This document shows positions 25,608 through 35,542 of a stretch of DNA of 64,000 nucleotides, one piece after another. Source of the stretch: CAZRKC01 sp964600665. GTDB lineage: Bacteria > Bacillota > SLNR01. Each line of letters begins with the position of its first letter. The stretch's first letter is position 1. The position numbers and the translations under genes were made by a program. The notes under the pieces were generated by a model, which was not told the origin of the DNA, did not search any database, and saw only the letters and a list, made by a program, of their open reading frames with translations. Location: NCBI GenBank assembly GCA_964600665.1, contig CAZRKC010000005.1, positions 1 to 64,000 on the forward strand. The letters are read 5' to 3'.

Positions 25608-26282
25608 GGACACCATCCCCTTTACCCATCAATCAAAGAACCCAGCGATATTTATGAATATGCACTTTTTCTAGAAAATGTAGTCAAATCCTTTTTTTAC
25701 TTGGTAAGTACATTGACCTCCGTCGAATGTCATAAGCTGCTAATAGCAATAATTAAGATAACGGTTCTTTCAGAAACATTTTTAAGGCAAACCCTGTTTG
25801 TGATCATCCATCTGGGGACCACTGATTTTTGGTGAAAGGATATAATTATTGTTATAAAAAAATATGGGATTTGATGCAGAAATTCTTTCTCGTTTGCGTA
25901 TGACACAATTGCAGATTTCATCATCAAAATGTCAAAACCGCTGACGATTAACCAGCGGTTTTTTATTATCCTAACTGCATTCAATCAGATTATTCCTTTG
26001 AAAAATACTCGCCGATCATCGCTGACCATATACCTTTGGTATCTTCGACTCAACCATCTAAACAAGGCGACTATTATTAAACAGCGAAGACAACTTCCAC
26101 CAATTCACATTTTCATATAATCACACTTACAGCCATCAATGCCTCCCTGATGACCGTTTTTGCAGTGATGATCATTGTACTCGATAAAGTCTGGTCCTAT
26201 AACAAGATTGTGCCCTCTCCCGAGAAAACCTGATTTAATCAAAATGGCTCTCGATAAACAGTCATCTCATGTTGATATGTAA
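25608..26282. other. Gap with a terminator and a possible membrane-protein remnant
   Basis: About 675 bases. Plus-strand bases around 26125-26230 read LTAINASLMTVFAVM and IIVLDKVWSYNKIVPSPE, ending at TGA: a hydrophobic segment plus polar tail without a start or ribosome-binding site, possibly the end of a lost small membrane subunit. No other coding signal. Confidence 0.35.
25934..25967 (+). terminator. Intrinsic terminator with no intact gene before it
   Basis: AACCGCTG (25936-25943) pairs with CAGCGGTT (25953-25960), followed on the plus strand by TTTTTTATT. On the minus strand only four T follow (GGTTTTG). No rightward gene precedes it, so it may end a small RNA or a decayed gene, or weakly end the leftward ligase transcript 320 bases away. 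Confidence 0.65.
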
Positions 26283-27281
26283 TTAACCTGCAGATAATTT
26301 CTTCTTTGCAAGGATTGGATACCGTTCAACGGTGGATTCAACGATTCTCCCCAAAAAATCCGCCTGACTGTACCCCTTTTGCTTTGCCATATGGCCCATA
26401 TAACCATAATGTGCAGTTTTATTCATCTTCGTTCCTGGCATAACCAGTCCGGGGAAGGTATTCACCTCTAAGAAGTATGGAATGTTATTTTCATCTAAAA
26501 TCATATCGACACGCCCGAAATCCGCGATCTTGAGCTCCTTATACGCGGTGAGTGCTGCCTTTTCAATTACGGCTTCCACTTCTGGATCGATAACCATCGG
26601 GCAAGTCAGGATTTCCTGGTCTAGCATTTTATGTTCATATGTATTGGTTTTTCCAAACCGATATCCAATCTCAAGGATCGGAAGTGTTTCAAGCCTGTCA
26701 TTGCCTAAAATCCCGATTGTTAATTCTCTACCCTTAATATACTCCTCGATTAATGCCGGTTGCCTGACTTTTTCAGTTATTTTTTTGACAATATTGATCA
26801 ATGCGCCCTCTGACTCCACGATATTGCTATCATCGATGCCGCCACTTCCTCGGCCATTGATTGGTTTAACAAAGAGTGGATAGTTCAATTCCATTTTAGG
26901 CATGTAATTCGCATCATTGACCACCGCAAAATTTGGCGTGATAACTCCATAGTAAGCGGCGATGATTTTCCTGAATGCTTTATCGCTTTCCACAGTGACC
27001 AAGCTGGATCCGGAGAATGGAATATGAAATGTTTCCAAAAATCCGATCTCAGCTGAACTGGATGCATTGAAAACCATATCAATTTTCGTTTTAATGATCT
27101 CTCGGTACGTTTTTTGAGGATCGTTCGTCCATTCGATGATCGCCGCATCGTACCCCGCTTCTTTCAACCCTTCATAGTGTACAGAAGCCTCGTCGTACGA
27201 GTCATCCTTAAGCCAATCGTTAGTAACCAGTTTTTGATGTTCGATATTCCGGTTTTTTCTCCACATTACACCAACCTTCAT
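26283..27281 (-). CDS. ATP-grasp ligase of the D-alanine--D-alanine ligase family
   Basis: 332 aa. Pre-ATP-grasp N-terminal lobe, then the grasp domain: PLFVKPINGRGSGGI (P-loop-like ATP-binding Lys and Gly-rich loop), EEYIKGRELTIGILG, and the metal-binding end FGRVDMILDENNIPYFLEVNTFPGL, where Glu and Asn bind Mg. Ddl joins two D-Ala for peptidoglycan. This protein differs from classic Ddl in its N-terminal ligand lobe (MKVGVMWRKNRN in place of the usual GG.S.E start), so the substrate may be another amino acid pair. The start is ATG 27281, 9 bases after AGAGGGGG; 21 extra upstream codons are rejected. Confidence 0.8.
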   Translation of the reverse strand: MKVGVMWRKNRNIEHQKLVTNDWLKDDSYDEASVHYEGLKEAGYDAAIIEWTNDPQKTYREIIKTKIDMVFNASSSAEIGFLETFHIPFSGSSLVTVESDKAFRKIIAAYYGVITPNFAVVNDANYMPKMELNYPLFVKPINGRGSGGIDDSNIVESEGALINIVKKITEKVRQPALIEEYIKGRELTIGILGNDRLETLPILEIGYRFGKTNTYEHKMLDQEILTCPMVIDPEVEAVIEKAALTAYKELKIADFGRVDMILDENNIPYFLEVNTFPGLVMPGTKMNKTAHYGYMGHMAKQKGYSQADFLGRIVESTVERYPILAKKKLSAG

Positions 27282-28266
27282 CACAGTGACCCCCTCTTTC
27301 AATAATTGCTGTGTGATCGTTATTGGCTTGATCACCAACAGCATCGAAAATTAATCTAAACAGTTCGAATCTATTCGTTTTCATAAAACCATTCATCTGT
27401 GGATTCTGAACCAAAAATTGTTGAATCCCACGCACCTGTACCAACTCATGTGCGAGCATCGTGCTAACCTGGAGTGTTTGACAGCATGGTGATGACATCA
27501 GATTTCTGTTTATAAACTTACAGAAACATTCCCCATTGATAGATGTGGGAATGGAAATCACCTTCATTGTTTAGCTAAATAATTGACAAAGGAAGTGTAT
27601 CAATACCACTGCTCTACCTTAATCACCTTGAGTTGTTCAAGTTAACAAGTATCCTTTTAGCTTGGTCCATTTAATCGCAGAGATATCAAAATATGCATTG
27701 AAATTTTCCATTGATTATTTCGTGTCCCTTCCAACTGGTTTCCATCAACATTTCTTCTCATATGTCGGGTTTGTTTCACCCTTTCTTGATGTGGGCACAC
27801 TAACAAACGGTATCATTCTTGATGCGCAGGTTGCTATTAGCATCCTCACCAAATGGTTTGCACCTCCTGATATACACATCTATCTTAACCAGGAATTCTT
27901 GTGCCCTTTATCAGCCGGAATGGACAGTCATCGGGCTCTGAACTCATGCATGCATACTTTCAATTGATCATAACCTTCAATTTGTAATCCGCCGATTCAC
28001 GCTGATACTGACCGGAGTCTTTCCTGTGTAAATGATAACCGCTGTGCGCTGGTATCATCATTGCCAGAGGGTGAATCTCAAAGACCAATAAGGCGGCTTT
28101 CAAGATGAAGTTATTTGGCAAACAATTATGCATGCAATTTTCGATTCGATTATCGGAATCTGTTGTCTTCCTCATGTATAATAAGTACATACACATCTCA
28201 CGGACAAATCATCTCGCTTATCTAGCCAAATTGTGTGTACACTACTGAAATGGAGGGATCGTCGTT
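27282..28266. other. Long gap between divergent ligase and methyltransferase genes
   Basis: About 985 bases. A leftward frame at 27220-27567 (including MLAHELVQVRGIQQFLVQ) overlaps the start of the ligase gene, has no ribosome-binding site, and matches nothing I know. A TATAAT at 28177-28182 lies 85 bases before the methyltransferase start and may be its -10 box, without a good -35. Confidence 0.4.
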
Positions 28267-29115
28267 ATGGCTTATCGTGAAAATAACAAAAACGCGTGGG
28301 AAGAAGCATTCCGTCATCGAAAAAAGGGCTGGGGAGATGATCTTGTTACACGAATCAAGGCTGAACCTTATGCTTTTCTGGACAATGATCTGATTGCAGC
28401 GATGGCTGCCCACGATCTCTCAGGCAAAACTATCGCCCAGTTTTGCTGCAATAATGGCAGAGAGTTACTATCCCTTGTCAAATCAGGCGCGAAATCAGGC
28501 GTTGGATTTGATATCGCCGAGAACATGATTTCCTACGCGAATCAGGTGGCTCAAGAACTGCAGCTTAACTGTTCATTTTTCGCCACGGATATTCTGGCCA
28601 TTGACGACAATTACCATGATTCATTTGACTACATTTTTATTACCATCGGGGCACTGACTTGGTTCCAGGATCTCCGGGCATTTTTTCATGTTGCTGCTCG
28701 ATGCTTAAAACCAGGCGGATTTTTGATGATCCATGAAATGCATCCGTTTACCAATATGCTCGCGATGCCTGGTGAGGATGAATATGATATTTCCTCCCCC
28801 GCAAACCTGATTCATTCCTATTTCAGGTCCAATCCCTGGATTGAAACAGGGGGGATGGATTACATGAGTGACCCAGAACACGATTATCATGAGACATTCA
28901 CCAGCTTTTCACATACGTTTGCAGAAATCATAAACGCAATTACGTCAAATCATGTTCAAGTAATAGATTTAAAAGAGTTCGATCACGATTTGTCCGGATC
29001 GTTCAAGGAACTGGAGGGGCAAGGTATTCCGTTGTCATATATTTTGGTTGCCAAGAAATCGATGGATTTGACCAGTATGATAGACGTGCATGACGATTCT
29101 GAAATTCATCGCTGA
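28267..29115 (+). CDS. Class I SAM-dependent methyltransferase
   Basis: 282 aa. Motif I is IAQFCCNNGRELL near 57 (the acidic-glycine loop here uses CCNNG), then GVGFDIAENMI (the acidic residue that binds the ribose), DYIFITIGALTWF (motif IV region) and CLKPGGFLMIHEMHPF (post-motif). The fold and lengths fit small-molecule methyltransferases related to UbiE/Methyltransf_25. The N-terminus NAWEEAFRHRKKGWGDDL resembles a family of Clostridial methyltransferases of unknown substrate. GGAGGG lies 10 bases before the ATG. Monocistronic. Confidence 0.85.
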   Translation: MAYRENNKNAWEEAFRHRKKGWGDDLVTRIKAEPYAFLDNDLIAAMAAHDLSGKTIAQFCCNNGRELLSLVKSGAKSGVGFDIAENMISYANQVAQELQLNCSFFATDILAIDDNYHDSFDYIFITIGALTWFQDLRAFFHVAARCLKPGGFLMIHEMHPFTNMLAMPGEDEYDISSPANLIHSYFRSNPWIETGGMDYMSDPEHDYHETFTSFSHTFAEIINAITSNHVQVIDLKEFDHDLSGSFKELEGQGIPLSYILVAKKSMDLTSMIDVHDDSEIHR

Positions 29116-29439
29116 TGCAGCAGCAACTCACCTGCGTCCATCAATAAATCATGCCCCATGACGATTATTTAATTCGCTACTGGTTGATTTCTGTGAGACC
29201 TGGCTTGGGAAATCTATGGTTGCATAAATTATCATCGTTTACCATTTTATCGATACTTGTTCCCACTTTCATATGTGTGATTATCAAAGAAAATTTTCAC
29301 ACTTTGACCATTTTCAGAAGGAACACGAATGAAATGAGAGAAAATCTGTTTTGACTACAAGTACTCGAATAGAATAAAATATATGTATGTATCCTGAATC
29401 GAAATTCGCGATGTAAAGCATGTGCACTGGAGGGATCAT
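29116..29439. other. Gap before the flavin oxidoreductase
   Basis: About 320 AT-rich bases. No supported coding frame and no strong hairpin. Confidence 0.4.
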
Positions 29440-31044
29440 ATGCGATATGATGCATTGATTGTGGGTGGCGGAATGGCCGGGCTAACTGCAGCCGCATATC
29501 TGTCGAGCTCGGGATCCAAAGTTGCAGTCATTGAAAAAGAAGATAAGCTCGGCGGTCTGGTGAATTCATTTAATTTCAATGGATTCACTTTTGACGGTGG
29601 AATCCGCGCCATTGAGAATTCTGGGATCATCATGCCCATGCTGCGCCAGCTGGGCATTGAAGTCGAGTTTGTCAAAAATCACGTCTCCATTGGAATCGAA
29701 GATGATATCGTCCGGCTCACCTCAGAGGATAGTCTGGAAGATTATCGAGATCTATTGATCAGGCAATTTCCAGATCATATTTCCGACGTCGAAAGGATCA
29801 TTGCAGAGATCCGCCGGGTGATGGACTATATGGATGTGTTATACGGCATCGATAATCCGCTGTTCCTTGATATGAAAAAGGACCGGGAATATCTGCTCAA
29901 AACAATCCTTCCCTGGGTTTTTAAATATATATTTACCATCAATAAAATTCAACGCCTCAATGCGCCTATCGACCAGTACATGAAAACGTTTACGCAAAAC
30001 CCGATTCTAATCGATATGATCGCCCAACATTTTTTTGCCGAAACACCTGCTTTCTTTGCGCTAAGTTATTTCAGCCTGTATCTTGACTATCAATACCCCA
30101 AAGGCGGCACGGGCATGCTAGCGAAAAAGATGGAGGAATTTGTTCTTGCCCATGGTGCCGAAATTTTCACCAGTACAGAAGTGTGCTATGTGGATCCGGA
30201 GAATCATATCGTAACCGATATTCAAGGCCAATCGTATGCGTATAAAAAATTGATCTGGGCGGCAGATTTAAAGCGATTCTACCGGATGCTGGACATCAGC
30301 GCGATTTCCAGTGGAAAAACTCAAGACATCGTGTCAAAACAAAAAACCAACGTCATGGACAAAGTTGGCGGAGATTCCATCCTCACTTTGTATTTGACAT
30401 TGGATATGGACAAATCATATTTTGAGGACATATGCAGCCCTCATTTCTTCTATACGCCAAAGAAGCAAGGTCTGCACCAGTGCGCTTTGAGTCTGTTGAA
30501 AAACTCGGATGTCGGTGATCATACTTTTACCGACGATCCGCTTTCAATCATGGAATGGGTCCAGAGATATTTAGATCTCACCACTTATGAAATTTCCTTC
30601 CCGGTTATGCGAAATGAACAGCTTGCCCCTGCTGGGAAAACAGGTGTAATCATATCAACACTGTTCGATTACTCACTGGTAAAACACATCTTGGAACTGG
30701 GTCTTTATGAGGACTTCAAAGATCAAAGTAAAAATATGATCATCGATCTGCTGGACAGCACCGTATTCCCCGGGATCAAATACAACGTCATCGACCAGTT
30801 TGTTTCAACCCCATTAACGATTGAAACCAGAACCGGTAGTTCCGAGGGAGCAATTACCGGCTGGGCTTTTACTAACCCCACGATTCCAGTCATCAATAAG
30901 TTGACAAAAATCGCCCAATCGATTCTGACACCAGTACCCGATGTATTTCAGGCTGGTCAATGGTCATACAGCCCATCAGGCTTGCCAATTTCGGTCCTCA
31001 CTGGTAAACTGGCTGCAGACAAAGTTCTCAAAGAATTGAAGTAA
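29440..31044 (+). CDS. FAD-dependent phytoene desaturase/amine oxidase-like oxidoreductase
   Basis: 534 aa. The N-terminal dinucleotide fold has VGGGMAGLTAAAYL (Gly-rich FAD loop) and the acidic end AVIEKEDKLGG. The rest follows the CrtI/NAD(P)-binding_8 pattern, including FTFDGGIRAI, YPKGGTGMLAKKMEEF (the PxGG substrate-domain signature), and the C-terminal FAD segment FQAGQWSYSPSGLPISVLTGKLAA. Such enzymes desaturate or isomerise lipid-like or isoprenoid substrates, and no carotenoid genes are nearby. The start is ATG 29440, 5 bases after TGGAGGG; an earlier in-frame ATG at 29422 lies before the site. It converges with the SDR gene, the stops being 5 bases apart. Confidence 0.86.
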   Translation: MRYDALIVGGGMAGLTAAAYLSSSGSKVAVIEKEDKLGGLVNSFNFNGFTFDGGIRAIENSGIIMPMLRQLGIEVEFVKNHVSIGIEDDIVRLTSEDSLEDYRDLLIRQFPDHISDVERIIAEIRRVMDYMDVLYGIDNPLFLDMKKDREYLLKTILPWVFKYIFTINKIQRLNAPIDQYMKTFTQNPILIDMIAQHFFAETPAFFALSYFSLYLDYQYPKGGTGMLAKKMEEFVLAHGAEIFTSTEVCYVDPENHIVTDIQGQSYAYKKLIWAADLKRFYRMLDISAISSGKTQDIVSKQKTNVMDKVGGDSILTLYLTLDMDKSYFEDICSPHFFYTPKKQGLHQCALSLLKNSDVGDHTFTDDPLSIMEWVQRYLDLTTYEISFPVMRNEQLAPAGKTGVIISTLFDYSLVKHILELGLYEDFKDQSKNMIIDLLDSTVFPGIKYNVIDQFVSTPLTIETRTGSSEGAITGWAFTNPTIPVINKLTKIAQSILTPVPDVFQAGQWSYSPSGLPISVLTGKLAADKVLKELK

Positions 31045-31049
31045 CCGAT

Positions 31050-31973
31050 TCATTTATCCAGCCCGGTCATGCGCATCGTCAAATCATATACTTGTTTACC
31101 TAACTTTCGGTCTCGCGCATGCTTGGCCGGTTTTTCTTCAACTGTTAAGTGATAAAATTTTCCACTGACGCCCTCCATTTCCGGATCTGCTGCCAGATAG
31201 TAGATTGCCTCTCCCGAAATCACTGGATCTCGCAGGAACTTTGCCGTCACATATTTTGAAAATGTACGATACAACCAACCGTTATTGTTCCCGATGTTTG
31301 TCCTGACATCCCCTGGATGCATGGCATTGATGGTGACTCCTGTCCCGCGAAGTTCTTCATCCATTTCCCAAACTGTCAGCAATTGCGCAGTCTTGGATGC
31401 GCCATATCCCTTCAGCCCCCCGTACCTGCGCTTCTTCCAATCGATATCATCCAAGCGGAGTCCGTTGAATCGATGACCCTCGGAATTGACCTGGATGATG
31501 CGTGCAGGTGCACAGGCAAGCAATCGATCCCATAGCAGCTTTGTAAACAGAAATGAGGCCAAATGGTTGACACAAAAAACAGTCTCGAAACCTTCCGTTG
31601 TGTGAGTGCATACTGTCGAATGCATTCCGGCACAGTTAATGAGGACATCGATCCGAGGACACAGTTCAAGCACTTCCTTTGCCGCCTGACGAACATCATC
31701 AAGGCTGGTGAAATCGGCAATCACCACATCGACGTCCACTCCCCAGCGGCTGATCACTTCTGTCTGGGTCGCTTCTGCTTTGGTTGGATTTCGCGCCACC
31801 ATGACCAGATGCGCCCCGCCTTGGGCAAGCCTATGCAAAGCTTCGAGTCCGACTCCCGATGTTGCTCCGGTAATGACACAGGTTTTACCTTTCATGGATG
31901 CTTCGCTTCTTTTTTGCTTTTCATTTCGGTTCTTCAGAAAAATCAGTTCATCCGGTAGCTGGAATGGTTTCAT
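31050..31973 (-). CDS. Short-chain dehydrogenase/reductase
   Basis: 307 aa. Rossmann fold with TGATSGVG (TGxxxGxG) near 36-43, the NCAG strand, VNSEGH with the catalytic Ser, and YGASK, the Tyr-x3-Lys catalytic pair. It resembles the retinol-dehydrogenase/WW-domain-oxidoreductase branch (MHPGDVRTNIG after the active site). The start is ATG 31973, 9 bases after AAGGAGT; seven further upstream codons lie before it. The NTF2-like gene ends 13 bases upstream, so the two form an operon, facing the flavin oxidoreductase. Together they may modify a lipid or isoprenoid-like compound (inference). Confidence 0.87.
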   Translation of the reverse strand: MKPFQLPDELIFLKNRNEKQKRSEASMKGKTCVITGATSGVGLEALHRLAQGGAHLVMVARNPTKAEATQTEVISRWGVDVDVVIADFTSLDDVRQAAKEVLELCPRIDVLINCAGMHSTVCTHTTEGFETVFCVNHLASFLFTKLLWDRLLACAPARIIQVNSEGHRFNGLRLDDIDWKKRRYGGLKGYGASKTAQLLTVWEMDEELRGTGVTINAMHPGDVRTNIGNNNGWLYRTFSKYVTAKFLRDPVISGEAIYYLAADPEMEGVSGKFYHLTVEEKPAKHARDRKLGKQVYDLTMRMTGLDK

Positions 31974-31986
31974 GTTCGACTCCTTC

Positions 31987-32460
31987 TCAACCAAAGAATT
32001 TGGTCATAAACCATCGATATATGTTCTTGAATCCAGGTATTCCGTTATATATATCTCCCCAAAGATCATAGTAGTCACGCTGTTCGATGATGCGTCCATC
32101 TTCATGCAATGTCAACCGAGTACACCCAAAAATGGGCGTGCTGGGCGAACGCCTGAAAGACATCGTCATCTTCCAATCCATCATAATGGTATTTTCATCC
32201 GCCACCACATTAATAATGTCCATTTTCAACTCTTTGCATCGCCTCGTCAGCCGGTTGCACATGGCAATGAAGTTCTCGATTCCCTCTATCCGTTGAATGG
32301 AATCTTGAAAAACGATCTGCGGATGATAGTAAGAGAAGATATGTGACCAGTCCGGTTTCCCTTTGGTGTTGTAGGTCTTGGACCACAATACCAGCACTGA
32401 TTGGGCTGTTAACGGCACCATCTGATCATCACCGAGTATATTGATTTTTTCAACATTCAT
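31987..32460 (-). CDS. NTF2-like/SnoaL-type protein
   Basis: 157 aa. Cone-shaped NTF2 fold signatures: WSHIFSYYHPQIVFQDSIQRIEG with a helix followed by the first strand, NRLTRRCKELKMDIINVVADENTIMMDWKMTM, and the closing strands LHEDGRIIEQRDYYDLWGDIY. Proteins of this family are isomerases, hydrolases or ligand binders. Very similar proteins lie beside flavin amine oxidases and SDRs in many bacteria, as here. A GAGGTGGG site lies 6 bases before the ATG. First gene of the two-gene leftward operon with the SDR. Confidence 0.82.
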   Translation of the reverse strand: MNVEKINILGDDQMVPLTAQSVLVLWSKTYNTKGKPDWSHIFSYYHPQIVFQDSIQRIEGIENFIAMCNRLTRRCKELKMDIINVVADENTIMMDWKMTMSFRRSPSTPIFGCTRLTLHEDGRIIEQRDYYDLWGDIYNGIPGFKNIYRWFMTKFFG

Positions 32461-32541
32461 ATGGATCCCACCTCGTTATCATTTTCGGCTCCAAATGACG
32501 GTAGCCAAACCACCATCCTGTCGTCATATTCCGTTGGCTGC

Positions 32542-33720
32542 TTAATCCGGTAACTTCGGCGTCACTTTGATCACTTGATCGTCATTGTTCTTCGGTACGC
32601 CTCTCCCATCCCGATTGTTGGTAAGGATATACAAATCATTACCAGATTGGCAAACTGCACGCAAACGACCCCATTCTGTAAACATGACGGATTCTCTTAA
32701 ATATTGACCGTCAGAATCAAAATCCACCCGCACTACGCGATTACCTCTCAGCCCTGCGACAAACATGGATGTTTCTAAAATCTGTTCAGCGCTGAAAAAA
32801 CTCATTCCCGACGGTGCGACTGTATAGTCCGGATAGCACAACAATGACTGCTCGTAAATCTTTCCGGTACTCGTGCATGTTTCCAACGGCCACCCATAAT
32901 TCTTCCCGGGTAAGATCTGGTTGATTTCATCTTGCCGATTCGGGCCGTGTTCGCTGGCATAGAGCTGGTTATTGACTGGGTTCCATGCCAATCCTTGCGG
33001 GTTGCGGTGTCCGTAGGAATAAACGCGATTCCCCGGAAAGGGATTATCACTGGGTATCGTCCCATCCGATTCGATGCGCAGGATCTTGCCTGCCAAAGAG
33101 TCCAAGTTCTGCGCAGACTCAGGATCCGCAGCATCTCCAGTTGTAATGTAGAGCATTTTATCCGGTCCGAAACGGATCCGGCCACCATTGTGGATCCTCG
33201 CGCCAGGGATGCGATCCAGAATAACCTCCTCTGCTGCAAGGGTGTCTTCTGCCATCGTAAACCGGGATACCTTATTAAAAACACTGCTTCCGGATTGATA
33301 GGTATAGTAAAGATATACGTATCCATTGCTGGAGAATTCGGGGTCCAATGTCAACCCTAACAATCCCCCTTCACCAACGGCATGGACCCCTTGAATGCGG
33401 GTTAATCGCTGGGATCCGGATTGGGGATCCATGACCATTACTTGTCCTGCCCGAAGGGTCACGACAATTCTTTTATCAGGAAGTACCGCTAAGTCCCAGG
33501 GTACAGACACATTCTCAATGATGGTGTTAACATCGTATTCTATGGTTGTGATCGAGACCTTATCAGTGTTCTGAGGTGGAGGTGTCACGGTGGGTGTCGG
33601 CTCATGACCCCCATCCGGCTTGAAGATCGTTCGGGTCAATATCCAGTTGATGCCTCCTCCTTGCCAGAGTATGCCGATCAACAGAAGCACCAGCACTACC
33701 GGCAGCCACTTTCTGTTCAT
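32542..33720 (-). CDS. Exported PQQ-type glucose/sorbosone dehydrogenase-like beta-propeller
   Basis: 392 aa. Residues 1-28 form a signal peptide or anchor (WLPVVLVLLLIGILW), followed by a Pro/Thr-rich linker. The body matches GSDH/YliI-type soluble aldose dehydrogenases: VPWDLAVLPD near 86, GEGGLLGLTLDPEF, HNGGRIRFGPDKMLYITTGD, SYGHRNPQGLAWNP (His and Arg near PQQ), EHGPNRQDEIN and NYGWP. It would oxidise sugars outside the membrane with bound PQQ; whether PQQ is made in this organism is unknown. The start is ATG 33720, 8 bases after AAGGGAG; 15 further upstream codons are rejected. Single gene. Confidence 0.88.
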   Translation of the reverse strand: MNRKWLPVVLVLLLIGILWQGGGINWILTRTIFKPDGGHEPTPTVTPPPQNTDKVSITTIEYDVNTIIENVSVPWDLAVLPDKRIVVTLRAGQVMVMDPQSGSQRLTRIQGVHAVGEGGLLGLTLDPEFSSNGYVYLYYTYQSGSSVFNKVSRFTMAEDTLAAEEVILDRIPGARIHNGGRIRFGPDKMLYITTGDAADPESAQNLDSLAGKILRIESDGTIPSDNPFPGNRVYSYGHRNPQGLAWNPVNNQLYASEHGPNRQDEINQILPGKNYGWPLETCTSTGKIYEQSLLCYPDYTVAPSGMSFFSAEQILETSMFVAGLRGNRVVRVDFDSDGQYLRESVMFTEWGRLRAVCQSGNDLYILTNNRDGRGVPKNNDDQVIKVTPKLPD

Positions 33721-34023
33721 GCGCTCACTCCCTTCCAGATCACATATTTCCCTTTGGTAAATCATACGTAAAACGTAAGGGGATACATTTCCTCAAGGAT
33801 TCATGAAACGGACCTCATTTACCTTATCTTTTTCAAGGACCCAGCATACCAACGGATGGATGATTTGGTTCAAATGCCCATCAGTTCCATTGAACGAATC
33901 AGGCACCGATTTGTGTCGGCAGCATCACCATCGATGTGAATGCCTGTCTCTCCCACAATCCTTTTGCAGTTTCCCTTGTGGCCACCATCACCGATCTCAT
34001 TGGAAGATTGATTGCTCAGTTCA

Positions 34024-35274
34024 TCAGCCAGATAACTTCTGGGCGAGAGAAAGCAGATATTGCCCCTGTTGGGTGGCCGCTTTCCCTGTATCCGTCAAAC
34101 CATGAATGAATCGACGTGGGATACCGCCAATCCCGGCCATGGCACCGATCAGTGCCCCTGTCAAAGTTGCCCGGGCCATGTTATTACCGCTGCTGTTAAC
34201 GGCTGTCAGGACGCCGTTTTCAAAATTATCACTGTTCTTCAAAGCATAGTAGTATGCACATGGTATCAAACTGTTCACATGGCAGTTTTGACCAAAGAAC
34301 AACGGTGCAAAGCGGTCGTCAACGACCTGTAGGAGATGACTTTTTTTCACATACTGCATCATATTCTTAAACCCCTGGATATCATCAAAGCTATTCACCA
34401 TTTTACCAATGACCCCCAACCGGTCAAACAGCGCGATGTTGTAATTTTCGTACTGTTCAAGCGGCACTCCATTGATGATTCCATGAACTGTCATGATATA
34501 CATGAGTTGCATGGTAATAAATGCACGATCGGTATACCAAAGATGCAAAAAATCATACGCTTTGTAGAATAATGCTTCCGGATCCTGATAAAGCGCTGCC
34601 AGGATCACTCCCCATTGTGCCCCTTCACTGGTGGAAGTCATACTCACGCCACTTTCGTGGTGCCACCAGCGTCCATTCTTCTTCCCTCGATTAAACCAAT
34701 AGTCGAAATTATGCCGAACTTCCTCACTGGTGTACCGGCCAGAAAAACATTTTATTCCGTCTTTGGCGCCAATAAATGTTCCTTGCTCCAAGTTGACACC
34801 TTTATGGGCATTATACACATCAATGTCCGTCTCAAAAGCAGCCTCTGGTAACAGAACGGACTCGAAAAACCAAGTGACGCGCTTGATATAATCTTGAAGA
34901 TCAAATAACGCTGCCCCTGAGCCTGTCGACTTCCCGCAGGCAGCTGATTCCAGCATGATCTGCAACAACTGGCCAGACTGGGAACTCATCCCCGCCCTTA
35001 CACCCCTTCGATATCGATAGGCGGCAATCATTTCGAAAGCCCCGCCTGCATCAATGGCTTTTGGATCCACATAATCATCCACCCATGCGCCATAATCTCG
35101 CCAGAGTTCATCATAATCATATATCCAATGGCATCCCAGGCCCAGTGCATCCCCGATAAATGCCCCCATGATTGCTCCTTGCGCCCGTTCGGCTGCCGGT
35201 ATGTCTGAAGGATAAAATATGGTTCGATCCCCCTGTCGGTAAATCTCCTGCAACTCAGTCAAGGTCCGAAACAA
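34024..35274 (-). CDS. ADP-ribosylglycohydrolase family protein, crystallin-J1-like
   Basis: 416 aa. The all-helical ARH fold is recognised by GAFIGDALGLGCHWIYD near 43, where HWIYD points to the crystallin J1/selenoprotein J branch, and by the C-terminal SSGNNMARATLTGALIGAMAGIGGIP. In true ADP-ribosyl hydrolases this second segment is GGDxDT and its Asp bind two Mg; here they are Asn-Asn, as in J1-type relatives, so hydrolase activity is doubtful. I place the start at TTG 35274: GGGAGGTG lies exactly 6 bases before it, while the in-frame ATGs lie over 100 bases further up without a site. Confidence 0.8.
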   Translation of the reverse strand: MFRTLTELQEIYRQGDRTIFYPSDIPAAERAQGAIMGAFIGDALGLGCHWIYDYDELWRDYGAWVDDYVDPKAIDAGGAFEMIAAYRYRRGVRAGMSSQSGQLLQIMLESAACGKSTGSGAALFDLQDYIKRVTWFFESVLLPEAAFETDIDVYNAHKGVNLEQGTFIGAKDGIKCFSGRYTSEEVRHNFDYWFNRGKKNGRWWHHESGVSMTSTSEGAQWGVILAALYQDPEALFYKAYDFLHLWYTDRAFITMQLMYIMTVHGIINGVPLEQYENYNIALFDRLGVIGKMVNSFDDIQGFKNMMQYVKKSHLLQVVDDRFAPLFFGQNCHVNSLIPCAYYYALKNSDNFENGVLTAVNSSGNNMARATLTGALIGAMAGIGGIPRRFIHGLTDTGKAATQQGQYLLSLAQKLSG

Positions 35275-35542
35275 GCGAATCACCTCCCGCTTAAAATTAG
35301 CCCGCTGTATGATGTGTGCTTTAATACCAATAATGAAATGTATAGAAAATAGAATTCGATTTAATGGTTGATACTCCTTTTCCCGTACCCTTTTGGTTGA
35401 CATGAATTGCCTCTGCGGGTCGGAAAAGGGGGTTACGCATTTCATTTATGAATGCTGTACAAAAAATTTTCTAAGCGAACCAAGTCCGGCAGGATTCAAA
35501 ATTCTGATAGAGAATATGGTCATAAAACAAGGAGGTGTGTCT

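Noticed and set aside
27220..27567. Possible leftward gene of 115 codons upstream of the ATP-grasp ligase
   Set aside because: No ribosome-binding site, overlaps the ligase start, and matches no family I recognise.
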